Origin: Fragilariopsis cylindrus CCMP1102
Taxonomy: Eukaryota; Bacillariophyta; Bacillariophyceae; Bacillariales; Bacillariaceae
DNA length: 64,000 bases
Assembly (NCBI GenBank): GCA_900095095.1
Contig: FMBT01000354.1
Coordinates: 1 to 64,000, forward strand
Direction: 5' to 3'
This document shows positions 47,330 to 59,692 of the stretch, piece by piece (positions within the stretch are counted from its first letter, which is position 1; every line of letters begins with the position of its first letter). A model generated the notes under the pieces. That model was given only the letters and a program-made list of their open reading frames with translations, searched no databases and was not told the origin of the DNA. Made by a program: the position numbers and the translations under genes.

Positions 47330-48405
47330 ATGTCGGCCATAACAACCCCATCATCGATCACTGCTTCAGCTGACAACAGCAATTCTGCTTCTTCGTCCAG
47401 TGCTTCTCCGGCAGCCTTAAGTGAAGATGATTTACGAAAGCAGTTACGATCCGCTCTTCAAAGTCTTAATCGGCGTGAGCCTCTCGATCCGACCTATAAG
47501 AAACTACTGGAACAAAATACCTTAACTCGTAAAGCTGCTACTATTCCCAAGAATAAATTTTATCGAAAAATTGGATCACGACTTCGAGAACGTGTAGAGA
47601 TTTATACACGTGAAATGCAAGGAAAGGATCCATTTGATAGGATCAGTCAAAGAAAGCCATTAGACGAGGTAGGAATGAGAGCAGCATTTACTCTCCGTGA
47701 GGCTAAAGAGCATGAACAACAACCATTATTGGAGGCAACATTGGCCGCCACAGCGATGCATCCAGAACGGAAACGATCCCTGGACGGAATGGCATTAGGA
47801 TTGCAACAAACTAATAAAAAGAAAATGAGTAATTCTCCTACATTCGGGTCGTCGTCATCTGCGGGTACATCGTCTCAGATGTCTAAACAAAGAGCAGAAA
47901 TTGAACGTCAAAAGAATCAAGCACGACAATGGGAGGAAGCGAGGATGCAACGTGAACGAGACGATAAGAGAAATAGAGTCGAAGAAATGGAACAAAATAG
48001 AAAGAACGAGAATTCCAATAGTGGTGGTAATAATGCTCTTAGTCAGATTATTGATAAGGTCTTCAAAATGTACTGGGATATGGAATTTCCTAATTTGGAT
48101 AATACGAATCCATTTCGTATAGTAATTGATCGTAAGTCGGCTGCATATATTGCTCCAGACTACTTTACTGTTATAACAACTGCAATGAATCTAACATACA
48201 TCAAAGAAAAGGTTGGTGGTCGGAGATATTCAACTCTAACACAATTTTTTGGAGATATTGATCTTATGATAGATAATGCACTAAGTACAACGCTCAAGAC
48301 GGTAACCCATACCGAACTGCTGCAGAGGACCTTAAGAAAAAGCATTCGAAAATTGTTCAAAATGTATGGAAACAAATCAAAGAAAAGAAAAATCCAAAAA
48401 AATAA
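47330..48405 (+). CDS. Bromodomain protein with coiled-coil middle region
   Basis: About 358 residues. The N-terminal half has a Ser/Ala-rich start, then LRKQLRSALQSLNRREPLDPTYKKLLEQ and a second helical block, not a family I recognise. Residues about 185-225 form a charged coiled coil (QRAEIERQKNQARQWEE). The bromodomain is C-terminal: IIDKVFKMYWDMEFPNLDNTNPF, DRKSAAYIAPDYFTVI, MNLTYIKEKV, YSTLTQFFGDIDLMIDNAL. At about 48280 the frame shifts by one base (ACTAAGT instead of ACTAAAGT); the restored frame supplies the expected KYNAQDGNPYRTAAEDL with the acetyl-lysine-binding Asn, and ends at 48405. Bromodomains read acetylated histones, so a chromatin role is likely. Family members with this N-terminus may be diatom-specific; I cannot tell. 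Confidence 0.8.
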
Positions 48406-48636
48406 ACGATTCATCAATTAAAGGACGAGATTCTGAAAAATTCTATTTGCAGTCCTTTGAATATATAGTGCTTAAACAACTACAAATAATAATATTAATA
48501 CAAATTTCTAATAGACTGGATATTATATCAAATATGTATTAAAGTATTGTTTGTTCATCAATTTTGCTCGTCAGCTACAATTCTCTGGTAGGCAATAAGG
48601 TCTTTGTTTGTTCTAATTGTTATATGCATGAATCAG

Positions 48637-49866
48637 TTAAGTTGCACTAATCAGTTCGGTTTCTTCACTCAGTAGTATTGGTTTGTCATTTTCCCATCGA
48701 CCATCATGACGAACCGAACCATCGGGTCGATTTTCCACCCCATAACCATGTTTCTTCCCATCAATCCATTCCCCTTTGTATATATGCCCATCACCCCAAC
48801 GGTACTACATTATGATAGTATTTAAAGATAGAAAGAAACGTAAAAGCAAACAACAACAATTTTAATCACATAGAATGAACGCTTTCGTCAGACAGAGCAT
48901 CATAAAAGAATAAATCAATGTAATTGCCTTTTCTAGATACAAAGTGTACACGACGTGCAGCAGTTGTTCTGATTGGTTCTTATATAATGTATCACATTGC
49001 ATTGGTTAAGTCGTTCTACTAATGCGGTCCAATTTTTTGATACTGACCTCTCCTGTTCCCTCACGACTACCTTTCTTCCATTCGCCTATATAAACACTTT
49101 TATCATGAAACTACAACGTTTTATTTTTATTTTAATCGTTAGTGACTATCAGCATCTGTTCGCAAGAATATATAAATATATATATATATGGTATAATATT
49201 CTTATATTATTAACTGTACGTACCGTATATGTTCCTTTTCCGTGACGTAATCCATTATAAAATTCTCCTTTATATATTGAATTATCTGGCCAACTATATA
49301 TACCATAACCACATCGATGATCATTACTAAATGCACCTTCATATATCCTTCCATCCTTCCATATATATTTACCTTTTCCATGTCGTTGATCTTCAAAAAA
49401 ATTGCCCTTAACATATCACCATTTGGATATGTAGCCTTCCCATTATCATCATTCCATTGTCCATCTTTCCATTTTCCTTCATATATCCTCCCATCTGAAT
49501 ATTCCATTGTACCTAACCCATGTGGGATATTTTCATCATCATAATCATTATTGTCGTATGTTGATGTTGTTGCACTTGCTTGTAATAATTCCCACGGTAA
49601 TAACCTCTATCACCATATGGATCTATAATAGATTTTTCTACTATTATTGATGATGCTAATGTCGAAGTTTGATTGTTATCTTTACCGTTCTCGCCATCGA
49701 TCCCATCAGTATTTGTTGTTGTTGTTGTTGCTGCTACTGATGATACGTTCCTTGGATCCTTTCGTAAAGAATTAGTTTCGTTCTTCATAGATTTCGTTGC
49801 GTCGTCCATATTGATTAATTTTTGTAAGGTATCTTTCATTCGACTCTTTAATCGATCAATTTGCTG
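48637..49866 (-). CDS. MORN-repeat protein (at least 3 exons; 5' end not found)
   Basis: Exons read 49866-49224, 49110-49048 and 48804-48637. The first listed exon opens after an AACAG acceptor at 49867, so an upstream start exon is missing from my model. It encodes QQIDRLKSRMKDTLQKL, a Thr/Asn/Ser-rich linker and then a series of MORN repeats: MEYSDGRIYEGKWKDGQW, ATYPNGDM, YIWKDGRIYEGAF, YSWPDNSIYKGEFYNGLRHGKGTY, then exon 2 VYIGEWKKGSREGTGE and exon 3 WGDGHIYKGEWIDGKKHGYGV. Each unit is about 23 residues with the Y.G.W..G...G.G pattern. One frame break (near 49411, a C run one base short on the plus strand) and another near 49520 are crossed. MORN repeats often form membrane-associated scaffolds and may bind lipids; the specific role here is unknown. 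The stop is at 48637. Confidence 0.75.
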
Positions 49867-50536
49867 CTGTTAAAAATAAAATTAAAGTTGTCACAAGATT
49901 GTATCGACGTGACGCGATAATTGTAGACAACAGTATTGACAAAACAGTATCACAAATTTTATGGATGCGCTTTTTCTTCATCAATTCAAAGGTCAGTACA
50001 AAACCTACTAGTATGTGCGATTTACAAAAATTCGGACTAAACGAATGCTAAATAATGAGGCTTTTTTATTTTTCCGGGGAAATATTTTACTACTCGGAAA
50101 TAAACTCCTCGTACGTGGGCCCACATAGCCTACCATTCTAGCACACCATACCATATTATATTTAAATATCAACATCAAAAGCAAAAAAACACAAAAAGCC
50201 CACAACCATTCGAGCACCATACCATATTTAAATATCAACTTATCAAAAGCATATCAAAAGCAAAAAGACAAAAAACACAAGAAAAGATTAGAAACATATC
50301 GCATTCGAACCCAACGATGAAAACACACAAACCGATATACTGTACCGGCAACTGAATACTACATTGTTCCATTAACATCATCTTGTACGCCACCCCTATC
50401 TTGTATTCGTCGGTTGCTTCCTTGGTCTGCTCAATACTATATCTTCTTCTTCGTTGAACGCTGACTATATACAAGGACCCACTTCTTCTTTTTTGACTGA
50501 CAACAACTCCAGGACGTAATCTATTGATATAATATA
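49867..50536. other. Divergent region, possible unseen first MORN exon
   Basis: About 670 nt between the MORN gene (minus) and the YqgE-like gene (plus). It must contain the missing first exon of the MORN gene and both promoters. A short ATG frame near 49985 has no workable donor. Two copies of a segment with ACCATACCATATTTAAATATCAAC-like sequence lie near 50145-50175 and 50212-50240. Confidence 0.4.
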
Positions 50537-52419
50537 ATGGCAACTGCTGGTGGCACCAACAAATCAAGATTGGTAACACGATCATTATACAGAAATTACT
50601 TAGAACATCAAAGTTATTTACATCACCATCACCGAATGCTGTTGTATTATCATGTTTGTTACAACGAACAGGAATTGATGATCATATCCAAGATTGGAAT
50701 AAATTCGTTGCTCAGAATAATAATAATGATAATGGCGACCGGAGATTACATAGTAGCAGAATACAAAGCAAGAGATTTGACGTTTAGCTATAGTGATATA
50801 GTACTACCACAGCATCAGAAAAAGGAGAAAGTGGAAGAAGAAAAAGAAGATTCTTTTGGTATAATATCACCGTCAACATATCGTTATCGTCAACGTTATC
50901 GTCAACATCATCGACATCAATACCTACTAATCGAACATATCAAAGACTTTTTCGTAGATTATTACGAGAGGTTGTTACAGGGACAAATAATTATGGGAAA
51001 ATGGTGTTTCCGTCACAAGTTGATACAACAAAATTACGAAAATTATTCAAAGAGAATTTCGAAACGGTGACGAAAATACTAGTAGTACTACATCATCAAT
51101 GTACTTTGATGAAGCAACACGACGGCAGGTTGCATTTACAACATTAAAAGAATTGAATAAAAAATTATCATACTATGATAAATTACTAAAAAGTAATCCC
51201 GAACCAATTCCTCAACAGGCTGCATGGCATGTATCGTCATTACCATTCCATCCACCGGCATCCTATTTACGTCCTGGTGTCTTTCTAGTTTCTCATCCAT
51301 ACATGCATGATTCATACTTTTCAAGAACCGTTATTTGTATCTTGGAACACAAAGGACTTGGTAGTGTACTTCAAAACAGTCGAATGAACAAAATTTATGT
51401 GGATGACAATGACAACGACGACGATGAGGATGAGGATGGCAATGATGAGGATGGCAATGATGAGGATGGCAATGAGGATAATGAGGATGACGATGACAAC
51501 GAAGACGATGACAACGATGACGATGACGATGACAACGAAGACGACGATTTGGATGAAGATGATGACGAAGAGGAAAGTTATCGTATCGCTGAGCGGAGTT
51601 TAAGACAAGCAACACCACCCGGTCAAACGTATGGTGTAATTGTAAATCGTGTGAGTATCCAAAATGAAACGGGACAAAATCGAACACTCAAAGAAGTTTT
51701 TCGTGAGCATATGTTACCTGAAAGATTAATAGATACATTTGGTGATTCTGTTGTTAGAGAAGGTGGTCCGGTACATGTCTCCCTACAAATGATCCATTCT
51801 TTATCTAATCCAGCATCCGAACAAGTTGATGTTGCATCAAATGTTGGTGGAACAATTATACCAACAATTACAGATGGAGAAGAAAGTCCGGCACTATATT
51901 CAGATCGAGCTTCCTACTTTCGGGGGAATATGTACAAGATAATGTCTCAAGTAGAAGATGGTAAAATAGATCGAGGTAAGTTTACATAATATTCAATATC
52001 ATAATGTGGGTGCGTGCGTGTGTACTTTGTTCAACTTGTATGTTCGTTGTCGGCATATCGCATATTATAATACTCAGATTCAATTTTCATTATACGTCTT
52101 CTTTCTTTTCGTAGATGACGTCTCCTTCTTCGTTGGTGCTTCAACCTGGTCTCCTGGTCAGCTAGCTAGTGAAATTGCACAGGGGTACTGGATTCCATGT
52201 AGAGGTCCACCAGAAATGGCATTAGATGGCATATGTGAGCATGAGCCAACAACATCAGGAAATCGACCATTAGCAGAGCTTTGGCTGTCAATGATGAGTG
52301 CATGTGGAGAAGACGAAGCAAAGCTATCACATTTATTCCATCGTGATCACTGTGATGAGAATGGTTTGCCTTGTGATGCCTTTGATGATGATGACCATGA
52401 TGATGATATTTTGTTTTGA
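50537..52419 (+). CDS. UPF0301/YqgE-AlgH (DUF179) family protein with acidic insert
   Basis: The ATG at 50537 begins MATAGGTNKSRLVTRSLYR; a one-base frame change then gives LRTSKLFTSPSPNAVVLSCLLQRTG, an alga-type N-terminal helical region. Several further changes (about 50780-51090) are crossed, with REVVTGTNNYGKMVFPSQVDTTKLRKLFKENF between them. From 51099 the frame is clean: QVAFTTLKELNKKLSYYDKLL, then the DUF179 core, PGVFLVSHPYMHDSYFSRTVICILEH, an Asp/Asn/Glu insert of about 55 residues, YGVIVNR, and VREGGPVHVSLQMIH. The exon ends at 51975 (GGTAAG donor) and 52115-52419 supplies SFFVGASTWSPGQLASEIAQGYWIPCRG, the family's last block. DUF179 proteins occur in bacteria, plastids and algae; their biochemical role is unknown. 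The acidic insert between two beta strands is unusual. Confidence 0.8.
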
Positions 52420-53645
52420 ATACAGTATATCTAATCTTATTACAATGTTAAATCCCGCTATATACTTAATTATTAGCTACACCTAAGTATCACATTTGTC
52501 CTGTTAAATCTTTGTCCTGATCATACATTATACTACATGCATGTAGTTGTTATTTCAACTTTTGTTGTGCAAGCATTGAAAAAAGAGCTTTTCTTAAAGC
52601 TGCCAGAAGAAACACATCATACTATTTATCTTAATTTCTCTCCCTTTCCTTCACCAATACCAGCAATATAGGAGAAATGTAATGCAATCCCTATGCATGT
52701 AACCTGGTTGGCTACTTCTACTACTGTGTAGGTAAGTAGAATTCAAAATGAAAGTGCTATCAGCATTTTCTTTTTTACACCTTGAACCACACATCATACA
52801 GTGAACATATAGAGAAGAAACCAGAAAAATGGACATGCAGTTATTGGTATAATAATTGATATTTTATCAATGATTAAGGGCCAGCTAATTGTATCACTGC
52901 CATTGTTGTATGAATTCATTGCTTGCTTTGAAAACATAACATACATATAAAGTCACTTCATTTACTTACTTAGTTGATTGTAGAAAAAAATTGTCCGTCA
53001 TACGCACGTTTTCGCTTTACTTGTAATACTAGTAGCGCGCAGAAATAGTAGCAGCGGTAAATCGCCACAAAACGTACATACTGTAATTGATAATACGGTA
53101 GCATGGCGGGCATTCATTTAAAGTTTTATTTTTTGTAATTCCCTTGCCGTTAGTTAGGAATAGCGATCGTTATTGAGCTTTTTTTGATGTCTATCTCTCT
53201 ACACTTCGAAGTACAATAAGCAGCATCACATCTTGTCTGTTGGGTTAGTCTAGAGGTCTATTCGTTGATATTTAACAATTTGGTGAACAGTCTGTGTTTT
53301 CTAGGAGGGGGGATAATTGAGTAGCATCTTGGTTTTGTGAATTGGTGTTCATTTCGTTTAGAAATCTTGGAAAATATTGAAAGACAAGAAAACTGCCAAC
53401 AGTAAAGTAATAATAGTACGATATGGGGATCAGATAGAAGCAATTAACTCTACTAGGAAACTGAACAAAAAGAAGAAGAAGAATTAACGCTGCTTCGGAA
53501 GTAGAAGATATTGACAAAGTGCTAAGTATCTGTCGTAGCTGGAGAGAAAGAGATAGTCATTATTATCGTCAAGGACGAATCATAACACAAAATATCCAAA
53601 GAAGCGTAAACATCAAAGACATTTTTGTTTTAACAATAGCACACC
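52420..53645. other. Intergenic region
   Basis: About 1.2 kb between two plus-strand genes. AT-rich; the short frames here have no recognisable pattern. It should hold the 3' end of the YqgE-like gene and the promoter of the next one. Confidence 0.45.
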
Positions 53646-54938
53646 ATGAGTGAGCGAATGATAGAGCTCCAACGGGCCAAGCTGGGTTTGCCACCTGCTG
53701 GAATTACTCCTTCGACGAATGCCTCAAAGTCGACTATGGGAGGAAAGAATTTAACTGCATTAAATAATGGATCCGTCGCAAAGCAACCAACGCAACCAAC
53801 ACCGACTGAAGTTGCTACCGCCTCGTTGCTATCCGAGGACGCACAAATAGAAAAATTCATAAATCGCTTACAAAGACGAGATAAGAAGATTACAGGCACA
53901 CAACACAACCATAATCATCATCACCAATTGCCTTCTAACAACGGTTCGACCGTCCCTAATGCACTATCTAGACGCATGTTACAACGGCAAGGAGTGGGTT
54001 ACTTGGATGATACAGTAGCATCGGTCGTATCAGCTTCTGCTGATCGATTCTTGGCAACTGTCTTGCAACAATCTATCGCATGTCGAGATCAAAGACTAAA
54101 AGGTGCCGCTATGGCAAGGGAAGCTGCCAAGCAACGGAAACGACACATGCAACACTATGATGAGGATATGGGTGATCGGAAACGACGGAAAGATGCTATA
54201 GCAAAGGCTCGGGAAACAATGGCAGTACATACGATTGACGTGGCGGATGCATTGAGGAAGGGGGGAGGTGGAAAGTCAACGAACAGCGGTGCTACTGCTA
54301 CAACTGCTACAACTACTGCTACTACTACGGTAGATAATAACAGCACGCCTATCATCAAGAAGAAAAAGAAAAGAGGAACGAAAAGTGTACCCGCTTCTGC
54401 AACAACGAATGGACCCGTTAAACTAGACCCGGCCATAGAAAACCTTGCCAAGGAAGAAGACGAAGAAGAATACGACTCTATAGATGAAGAAGAAGAATAC
54501 TATCAAGAGAATGTAGTTGAAGTTACTCGGGAGCGTGTAAAGTTAACGAATGGGAACGACGAAGATGACGAAGATGACGACGACGATGATAATGATGGTG
54601 ACGATGAAGACGACGAGGAGGAAGACGACACGTTGTTGCTACGAGATATAGTACGGCCTCTGGAGGCATGGAATTTTCATCTCAACGGAAAAGAAGCTAT
54701 AGTAACAGACGATATAGATGAAGACGAAAACAACGATTTAGAAGACAACAACAACAAGACAGATATACCAATTGCGCAACCAACGGAGGAAAAAGTCAAC
54801 GGCGACACTTTGATCGTTGCCAATGAAATAGATGGAAGTAAACAAAACGAAAAACAAGATGACGATGGTAACAATGGTGCCAAAAACATAAATTCATCTG
54901 CGACGTCTGCAAATAATAATCCCTCGTCATCTTCATGA
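53646..54938 (+). CDS. Histone-fold protein resembling TAF10, with long acidic C-terminus
   Basis: The protein has 430 residues, one intact exon, ATG at 53646. Residues about 59-75 (SEDAQIEKFINRLQRRDKK) and about 97-145 (ALSRRMLQRQGVGYLDDTVASVVSASADRFLATVLQQSIACRDQR, read in two segments) resemble the TAF10 histone fold: a short helix, a turn with G.....D, then a long helix with A...F...V...A...C. A very basic segment follows (KQRKRHMQHYDEDMGDRKRRKDA), in the position of the second TAF10 helix. The C-terminal half is low in complexity: Thr/Ala, a KKKKKRG patch, then long Glu/Asp tracts. TAF10 is a shared subunit of TFIID and SAGA in the nucleus. The C-terminal acidic region is not part of TAF10 families I know. 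The match is by pattern only and could instead be another histone-fold protein. Confidence 0.5.
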   Translation: MSERMIELQRAKLGLPPAGITPSTNASKSTMGGKNLTALNNGSVAKQPTQPTPTEVATASLLSEDAQIEKFINRLQRRDKKITGTQHNHNHHHQLPSNNGSTVPNALSRRMLQRQGVGYLDDTVASVVSASADRFLATVLQQSIACRDQRLKGAAMAREAAKQRKRHMQHYDEDMGDRKRRKDAIAKARETMAVHTIDVADALRKGGGGKSTNSGATATTATTTATTTVDNNSTPIIKKKKKRGTKSVPASATTNGPVKLDPAIENLAKEEDEEEYDSIDEEEEYYQENVVEVTRERVKLTNGNDEDDEDDDDDDNDGDDEDDEEEDDTLLLRDIVRPLEAWNFHLNGKEAIVTDDIDEDENNDLEDNNNKTDIPIAQPTEEKVNGDTLIVANEIDGSKQNEKQDDDGNNGAKNINSSATSANNNPSSSS

Positions 54939-55210
54939 CATACTGAGAACTAGAACTGAAGATTTCATATCTGCCTTGTTGTTTTGGTCTTCTTGCGTAA
55001 ATATATATGTTCAAAAAATTAGTGTATTCATTAAGCTCAAAAACAGCACTATTAAACTCCGATTCCAAAAACCTACAGTAGTGTCTTTCTTATTAGAAAA
55101 AAGGTACAAATAAATAAATATAATGATGGGAATTCAACGATTTTTTTAACTTTCTGATCATAAACAGCTACTTAAAATACGTAGAAACACACAATATATC
55201 TCCCATTACA

Positions 55211-56451
55211 TTATCCCAATTCCTTTCTCCACAAAATGATTTCTTGTTGTTTAAAGTATCGACGATCTTCCTCATCGACCAGGACTAAATTGAGAAAGTA
55301 TCGTACAGAAAAGCGGTTATTAACGGAACTGTACGTTGGTGTCAAATCTGCAGGAATCCCACACATGGACAATTTGACAGGAATAACTTCTCCTTTGACT
55401 GGGGCTCCATCCATGATTTCATATTTGACCAAAGTTTGAGTTTCAGTAAATATATTGGAACCATTATCGATTTGCGGACCTGGAACTGTTGGTGAAGTAA
55501 CAGCGGCCACCCGTTCACCACTTGTTTCTCGTCGAATTACGGCTAGTTCCATGTGCTTAATTTTGATACGAACCAACAAGAAATGGATCTTTCCGAGAAT
55601 GGTATCCTGCAAATGATATACACGTCGTTCGTATTCAAATTCAATATGTAAACAGTCTTCAATTCCGACCTCCATTTTATAGCTTCATTCTGTGCGGGCG
55701 CTTGACCGAGAACCTGAATCCAAATATCGTGTTCCTTTTGAAGTGGTGGCAAGAATTTACGTTCCACTATAACCTTAACAAAGTATCTAACAGATACATT
55801 CCTTCCACGATACGATTCATGTTCCTTATCCATATTGCGAAAAAAGAAAGGAATCTCCGTCGTCGACTGGTACAGGATTCCGGGTGGTGAAAGTTCCTTA
55901 GATAGTGAAACGAAGTCATAATGGGGCCGACCTTCATTAACACCCATACTCATGTCGATACGACCAATGAATTGAATTTTAATACCAAGATGTTCTATCT
56001 TTTTCCCTGGTGCTAAATGTAATGTAACAACTCCACCAACGTCCTGATGCTGCTCGTAGGCAAAAATTGTTCTTTCTTGTGCTGCCATGAAAGAATCCGG
56101 ATCTCCCGGGATGATAGGTGCGGGTGCCACAGATGCATTCTATTATTATTATTGCTACTATTTGGGTGCTTAACACGCCAAAATGGATTTTTGTTTAGTT
56201 TCCAAGTGGATAATGGTCAATAGGAACGATAGCACCAGACGATTGTTTCTGTTGGTCCGTGGGGGTATAACGAATATCAATCTTGACACCCCCGGCGCCA
56301 GTTATGGCGTTGAAAAATCCACCCTGAGACAATAATATGCAACAACAAATACCAAAAAAAAAACATGTAAGAATTAGATTAAAATTCCGACTTCAAACTT
56401 CAAAAAGAAAACTCGAGTCAGAATGCATCTCCTCGCTCTTACCATGTCCAT
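55211..56451 (-). CDS. VPS26: VPS26 retromer subunit with a 9-nt first coding exon
   Basis: The start codon lies in a coding exon of only 9 nt (56451-56443, Met-Asp-Met), followed by a GTAAGA donor, a 119-nt intron and a CTCAG acceptor; exon 2 runs 56323-55211. It begins [21 protein letters not shown], the VPS26 N-terminal strand. Two small frame changes near 56165-56215 lie within a linker. Then come [70 protein letters not shown] and, after a one-base break near 55677 (an A run one base short), [47 protein letters not shown], and [30 protein letters not shown]26 is the arrestin-fold subunit of retromer, which sorts cargo from endosomes to the Golgi. Confidence 0.9.
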
Positions 56452-56835
56452 GATAGCTCTTTTTGAATTATGAAATTAGTATCTCGGGTGGATCAATGAA
56501 CGAACATCCTTTGTTGTTTTCGATAATGCGAGAGCGTTTTGTCTACTGTTCTTATTTTGTTGTCGATTATTATAATATTATTGTGCCTAAAAAAAACCAC
56601 AATAGATGAAACATTTCCATTCGTGATTGATGATCCGACTCATTCGACCCGCCCACCTGCTTTTACAGGCCACCGTTCATCGTCCTCACAAATTGAAAAT
56701 CTTGGCGTTAAATTACAAAAATCAAATCAATTAATCAATTTGAATACATACCTGTACCTACCTCCTTCGAACCTTGTTGTCCAGACAATCATTATTTTCA
56801 CAAAATACTCTCGATCGGCAAATACTTAATAAGCT
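56452..56835. other. Divergent promoter region
   Basis: About 380 AT-rich nt between VPS26 (minus) and the PPR gene (plus). No recognisable coding exon, though a 96-codon frame overlaps it. Confidence 0.35.
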
Positions 56836-59180
56836 ATGAAATCTATTTGCAGTACAGCAGAGAGATCGGTCCTTCTCTCCCGTCGTTTGGGTTTCAACTG
56901 CGACCACAACATCATCATAATCATCATCATCATACAAGTAGTGGAAAATGCAGTTTTTATAGAAAAAGATAAAGCGGCCGCTAGCACATCATGTATCCAA
57001 CCATCATTGAAGGATCCATTTCATATTATCGATATATCCCCATCAGCAAGAACAATATTTAACTTATTCCCCTCAAACCCATCTCGCGACAATCTAAATA
57101 ATGACGACAACAACACCAAAACTGATCTTACTATGCCGTCACGTCAAACGGACACATCTTTAATAAACAAACACGAAGATGAGCAACAATTTCGGCACCA
57201 ATCCGATCTTCGCAGAGCCGAATAAACGAAATACTGAATAGTCCCATCGGTGCTGATTCCTTCTCTTGGTTACAGGTAGAAAAACTATTGAATTTTCTTT
57301 CGAGAACGATGAAAACACGGGACAAGCTTTTCGAATTTTAGATCGAGCGGTGAAGGAGATAGATGTAGAAAACACATAACAAATGAAATGGTATTTCAAG
57401 CAACTCAACAGTGGTTGACTGGATATGTTAATCAGCAAAAAAGTATCGACAGCCTTATACTTCATATTATCCCAAAAATACTCGTAGATACGATACGAAC
57501 GATACTATAATAATAAAAGACGAATGTTGACTCCCCTGAACGTGTGGAAGAAAGTAGAGAACTATCAGCGTTTGGGCATCCCCTTAGAGTCTCAAACATA
57601 TCACAAATCATGGAAGGGACTACCCACGTTAAATCAAAAGTACCGAACAATCCCAATGGTGCAAGATTAGCGGAATTAATTCTCGATAGAATGATGGCAC
57701 AAAGTAAACGGAATAATCCATTAATACGACCGTCTTCATACACCTTCACGGTTGCAATACTTTCGTGGGAACAAGCTGCACTTTATTCACCGACTGAGGC
57801 TAAAAATGATGCACCACAACGTGCCTTGGCATTACTTAACAAACTCAAATCACTTTATAGTAGTGGATGGGGCGCCGAGTTTCTACCTCAATCAAATGCG
57901 TACCGACGAGTCATGAATATCTTTGCCCATAGGGGTGATGGAGAACAAGTTGAAGCTCTATTGGAAGACTTGTACACTCTTTATTTGGATCATTACGAAA
58001 AGACAACGAGAATAGTAGTCGGTTGTCACTCACAACACCCTTCTTTTCATTGGCATTGTACGCCTGGTCTAAATCGCGTGACCCTATGGCGGCCGAACGG
58101 GCTGAGGCTATGCTAGAGCAAATGCTTGAAATGGAAGCAAGTGGAGAAATGCCGGGTCTCCAAGTAGAAACTAATTTTTTTAACATTGTCATGGTGTGTT
58201 GGTCTAAGCAACGCACAGCCGAATCTGCTCAAAAGGTGCAGGCAATTTTCGATCGGCTTGCAGAATACTCCAAGACGGATCCTAGCAAGAAAGTAATAGG
58301 TGCTTCGTATATGGCCTTGATTACAACGCACGCTCGATCCGATCCGGCGAAAGCTGAAGAGATTTTCTGGCAATGGAAGAAGGAACACGATGAAGGAACT
58401 TGTGAAATGAGAACAGATGGAGATCTGATACGAACGTTGGTGGCATCATGGTGCAAATCAAATGAGAATGATGCTGCTGAACGATGTGATCGTTTAGTAC
58501 AATTTGCAATCGACAGCGATGATCTTTCTTATGTTCCTCCTCTCTCAGTTTATAACATGATTATCAATAAGTTCTGTCAAACGAAAGCACTAGACGGATT
58601 TAAACGAGGAGAAGAACTGTTGCGACAGATGCAAGAAATTTATAAGAATAATCCGAGGTCTGATTGCAAACCTAATAATCTCACCTACCTACCCATCGTC
58701 CGTTCTTGGGCTGAAATCGGGCAAATGGAAAGAGCAGAAGAACTCCTTATTGATTATTTTGCGCAACGACAAGTACCCACTGTAACTCAAAACGATTCTA
58801 GCAATGATTATAATAATAGTAATTCTTCAATCACTGTACCGATGAGTGAAAAGGAGGAACACCTAGACACGCGACTTTTCAACTGTGTATTGAAGGGATG
58901 GCTACCAAAGGCGTCTGTAATGCCAGAGGTAGCGGTTAGGGCAGAGGATACCCTTCTCTTGACGAAGACTTATGGTGCAAAACCGAATTATGCATCATTT
59001 CAGTATGTCCTGGATGCATGGCGCAAAAATAAAGCTAGTTTCAATTCCCCTTGGAATCAGGAACGCCCAAGAGTAGACGAAGTTCTTTCACTTTTAGACC
59101 GTGAATATGGTCGTGTCGATAAAAAGAGAGAATTGTATTTGACTTTACGACAGGGGTGGATGCTGCTTTCAGTGCATTGA
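56836..59180 (+). CDS. Pentatricopeptide repeat (PPR) protein, frame broken in the first half
   Basis: The likely ATG is at 56836, starting with a leader rich in Ser, Arg and His. The first 1.2 kb is split into short open pieces by about six frame changes (for example near 57225, 57340, 57380, 57480, 57590 and 58000). Reading across them gives recognisable helices: ADSFSWLQVEKLLNFLS, AFRILDRAVKEID, LNVWKKVENYQRLGIPLESQTYH, then clean PPR motifs from 57600: SYTFTVAILSWEQAA, NAYRRVMNIFAHRGDGEQVEALLEDLY, and from 58023 FFSLALYAWSKSRDPMAAERAEAMLEQM, NFFNIVMVCWSKQR, SYMALITTHARSDPAKAEEIFWQ, YNMIINKFCQTKALDGFKRGEELLRQM, LPIVRSWAEIGQMERAEELL, RLFNCVLKGWLPKA and YVLDAWRK. About ten PPR units, each 35 residues. 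PPR proteins bind organelle RNA. The leader suggests mitochondrial or plastid import; I could not determine which. Confidence 0.75.
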
Positions 59181-59560
59181 TTGCTTCCATCCAATGATAT
59201 GTTTGAATGGTGTCATCGAAAGCTCCTGTTTAGAAATCTTGTGGAGCGTTAAGAAAATCAGGTCTGTGGCATGTTGATAATTTTTTGTATCGCGACATGT
59301 CGATGGTGTCGGTGTAACCTTCCTAGAGTCTAAGCACGAGATTCATCACTTCTTGGTTTCCAGTAACAACCTAGCTAAAATCAAGCCGCTAATCGCGTCA
59401 TTTTAGCCTCTGCACTGATTGGAATGTAGCGACTTTTTAGAAACAATAATTTGCAGTAGAAACCTTCAATGATAGTTTCACTTCAGGACGATGCGGGTGT
59501 ACGGGTTTGTCCTGCCTACTGGTAAATAAAAGTAGTATCATAGTACATCCAACCTACATA

Positions 59561-59649
59561 TAGCTACGATGCATCTACAAATTATATAAATTTGGAAAAA
59601 TATAGCTACGATGCATCTACAAATAAATTATATAAATTTAGAAAAATAT
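59561..59649. repeat. Two tandem copies of a 42-nt unit
   Basis: The segment TAGCTACGATGCATCTACAA begins at 59561 and again at 59603. Each is followed by ATTATATAAATTT and GAAAAATAT-type sequence. The second copy has an extra four bases (AAAT) and one G-to-A change, so the duplication is recent. Confidence 0.9.
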
Positions 59650-59669
59650 TGAACATGAGTTTATAGCGT

Positions 59670-59692
59670 GATATATATATATATATATATAT
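59670..59692. repeat. (AT)n microsatellite
   Basis: An uninterrupted AT run of about 22 nt. Confidence 0.9.
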
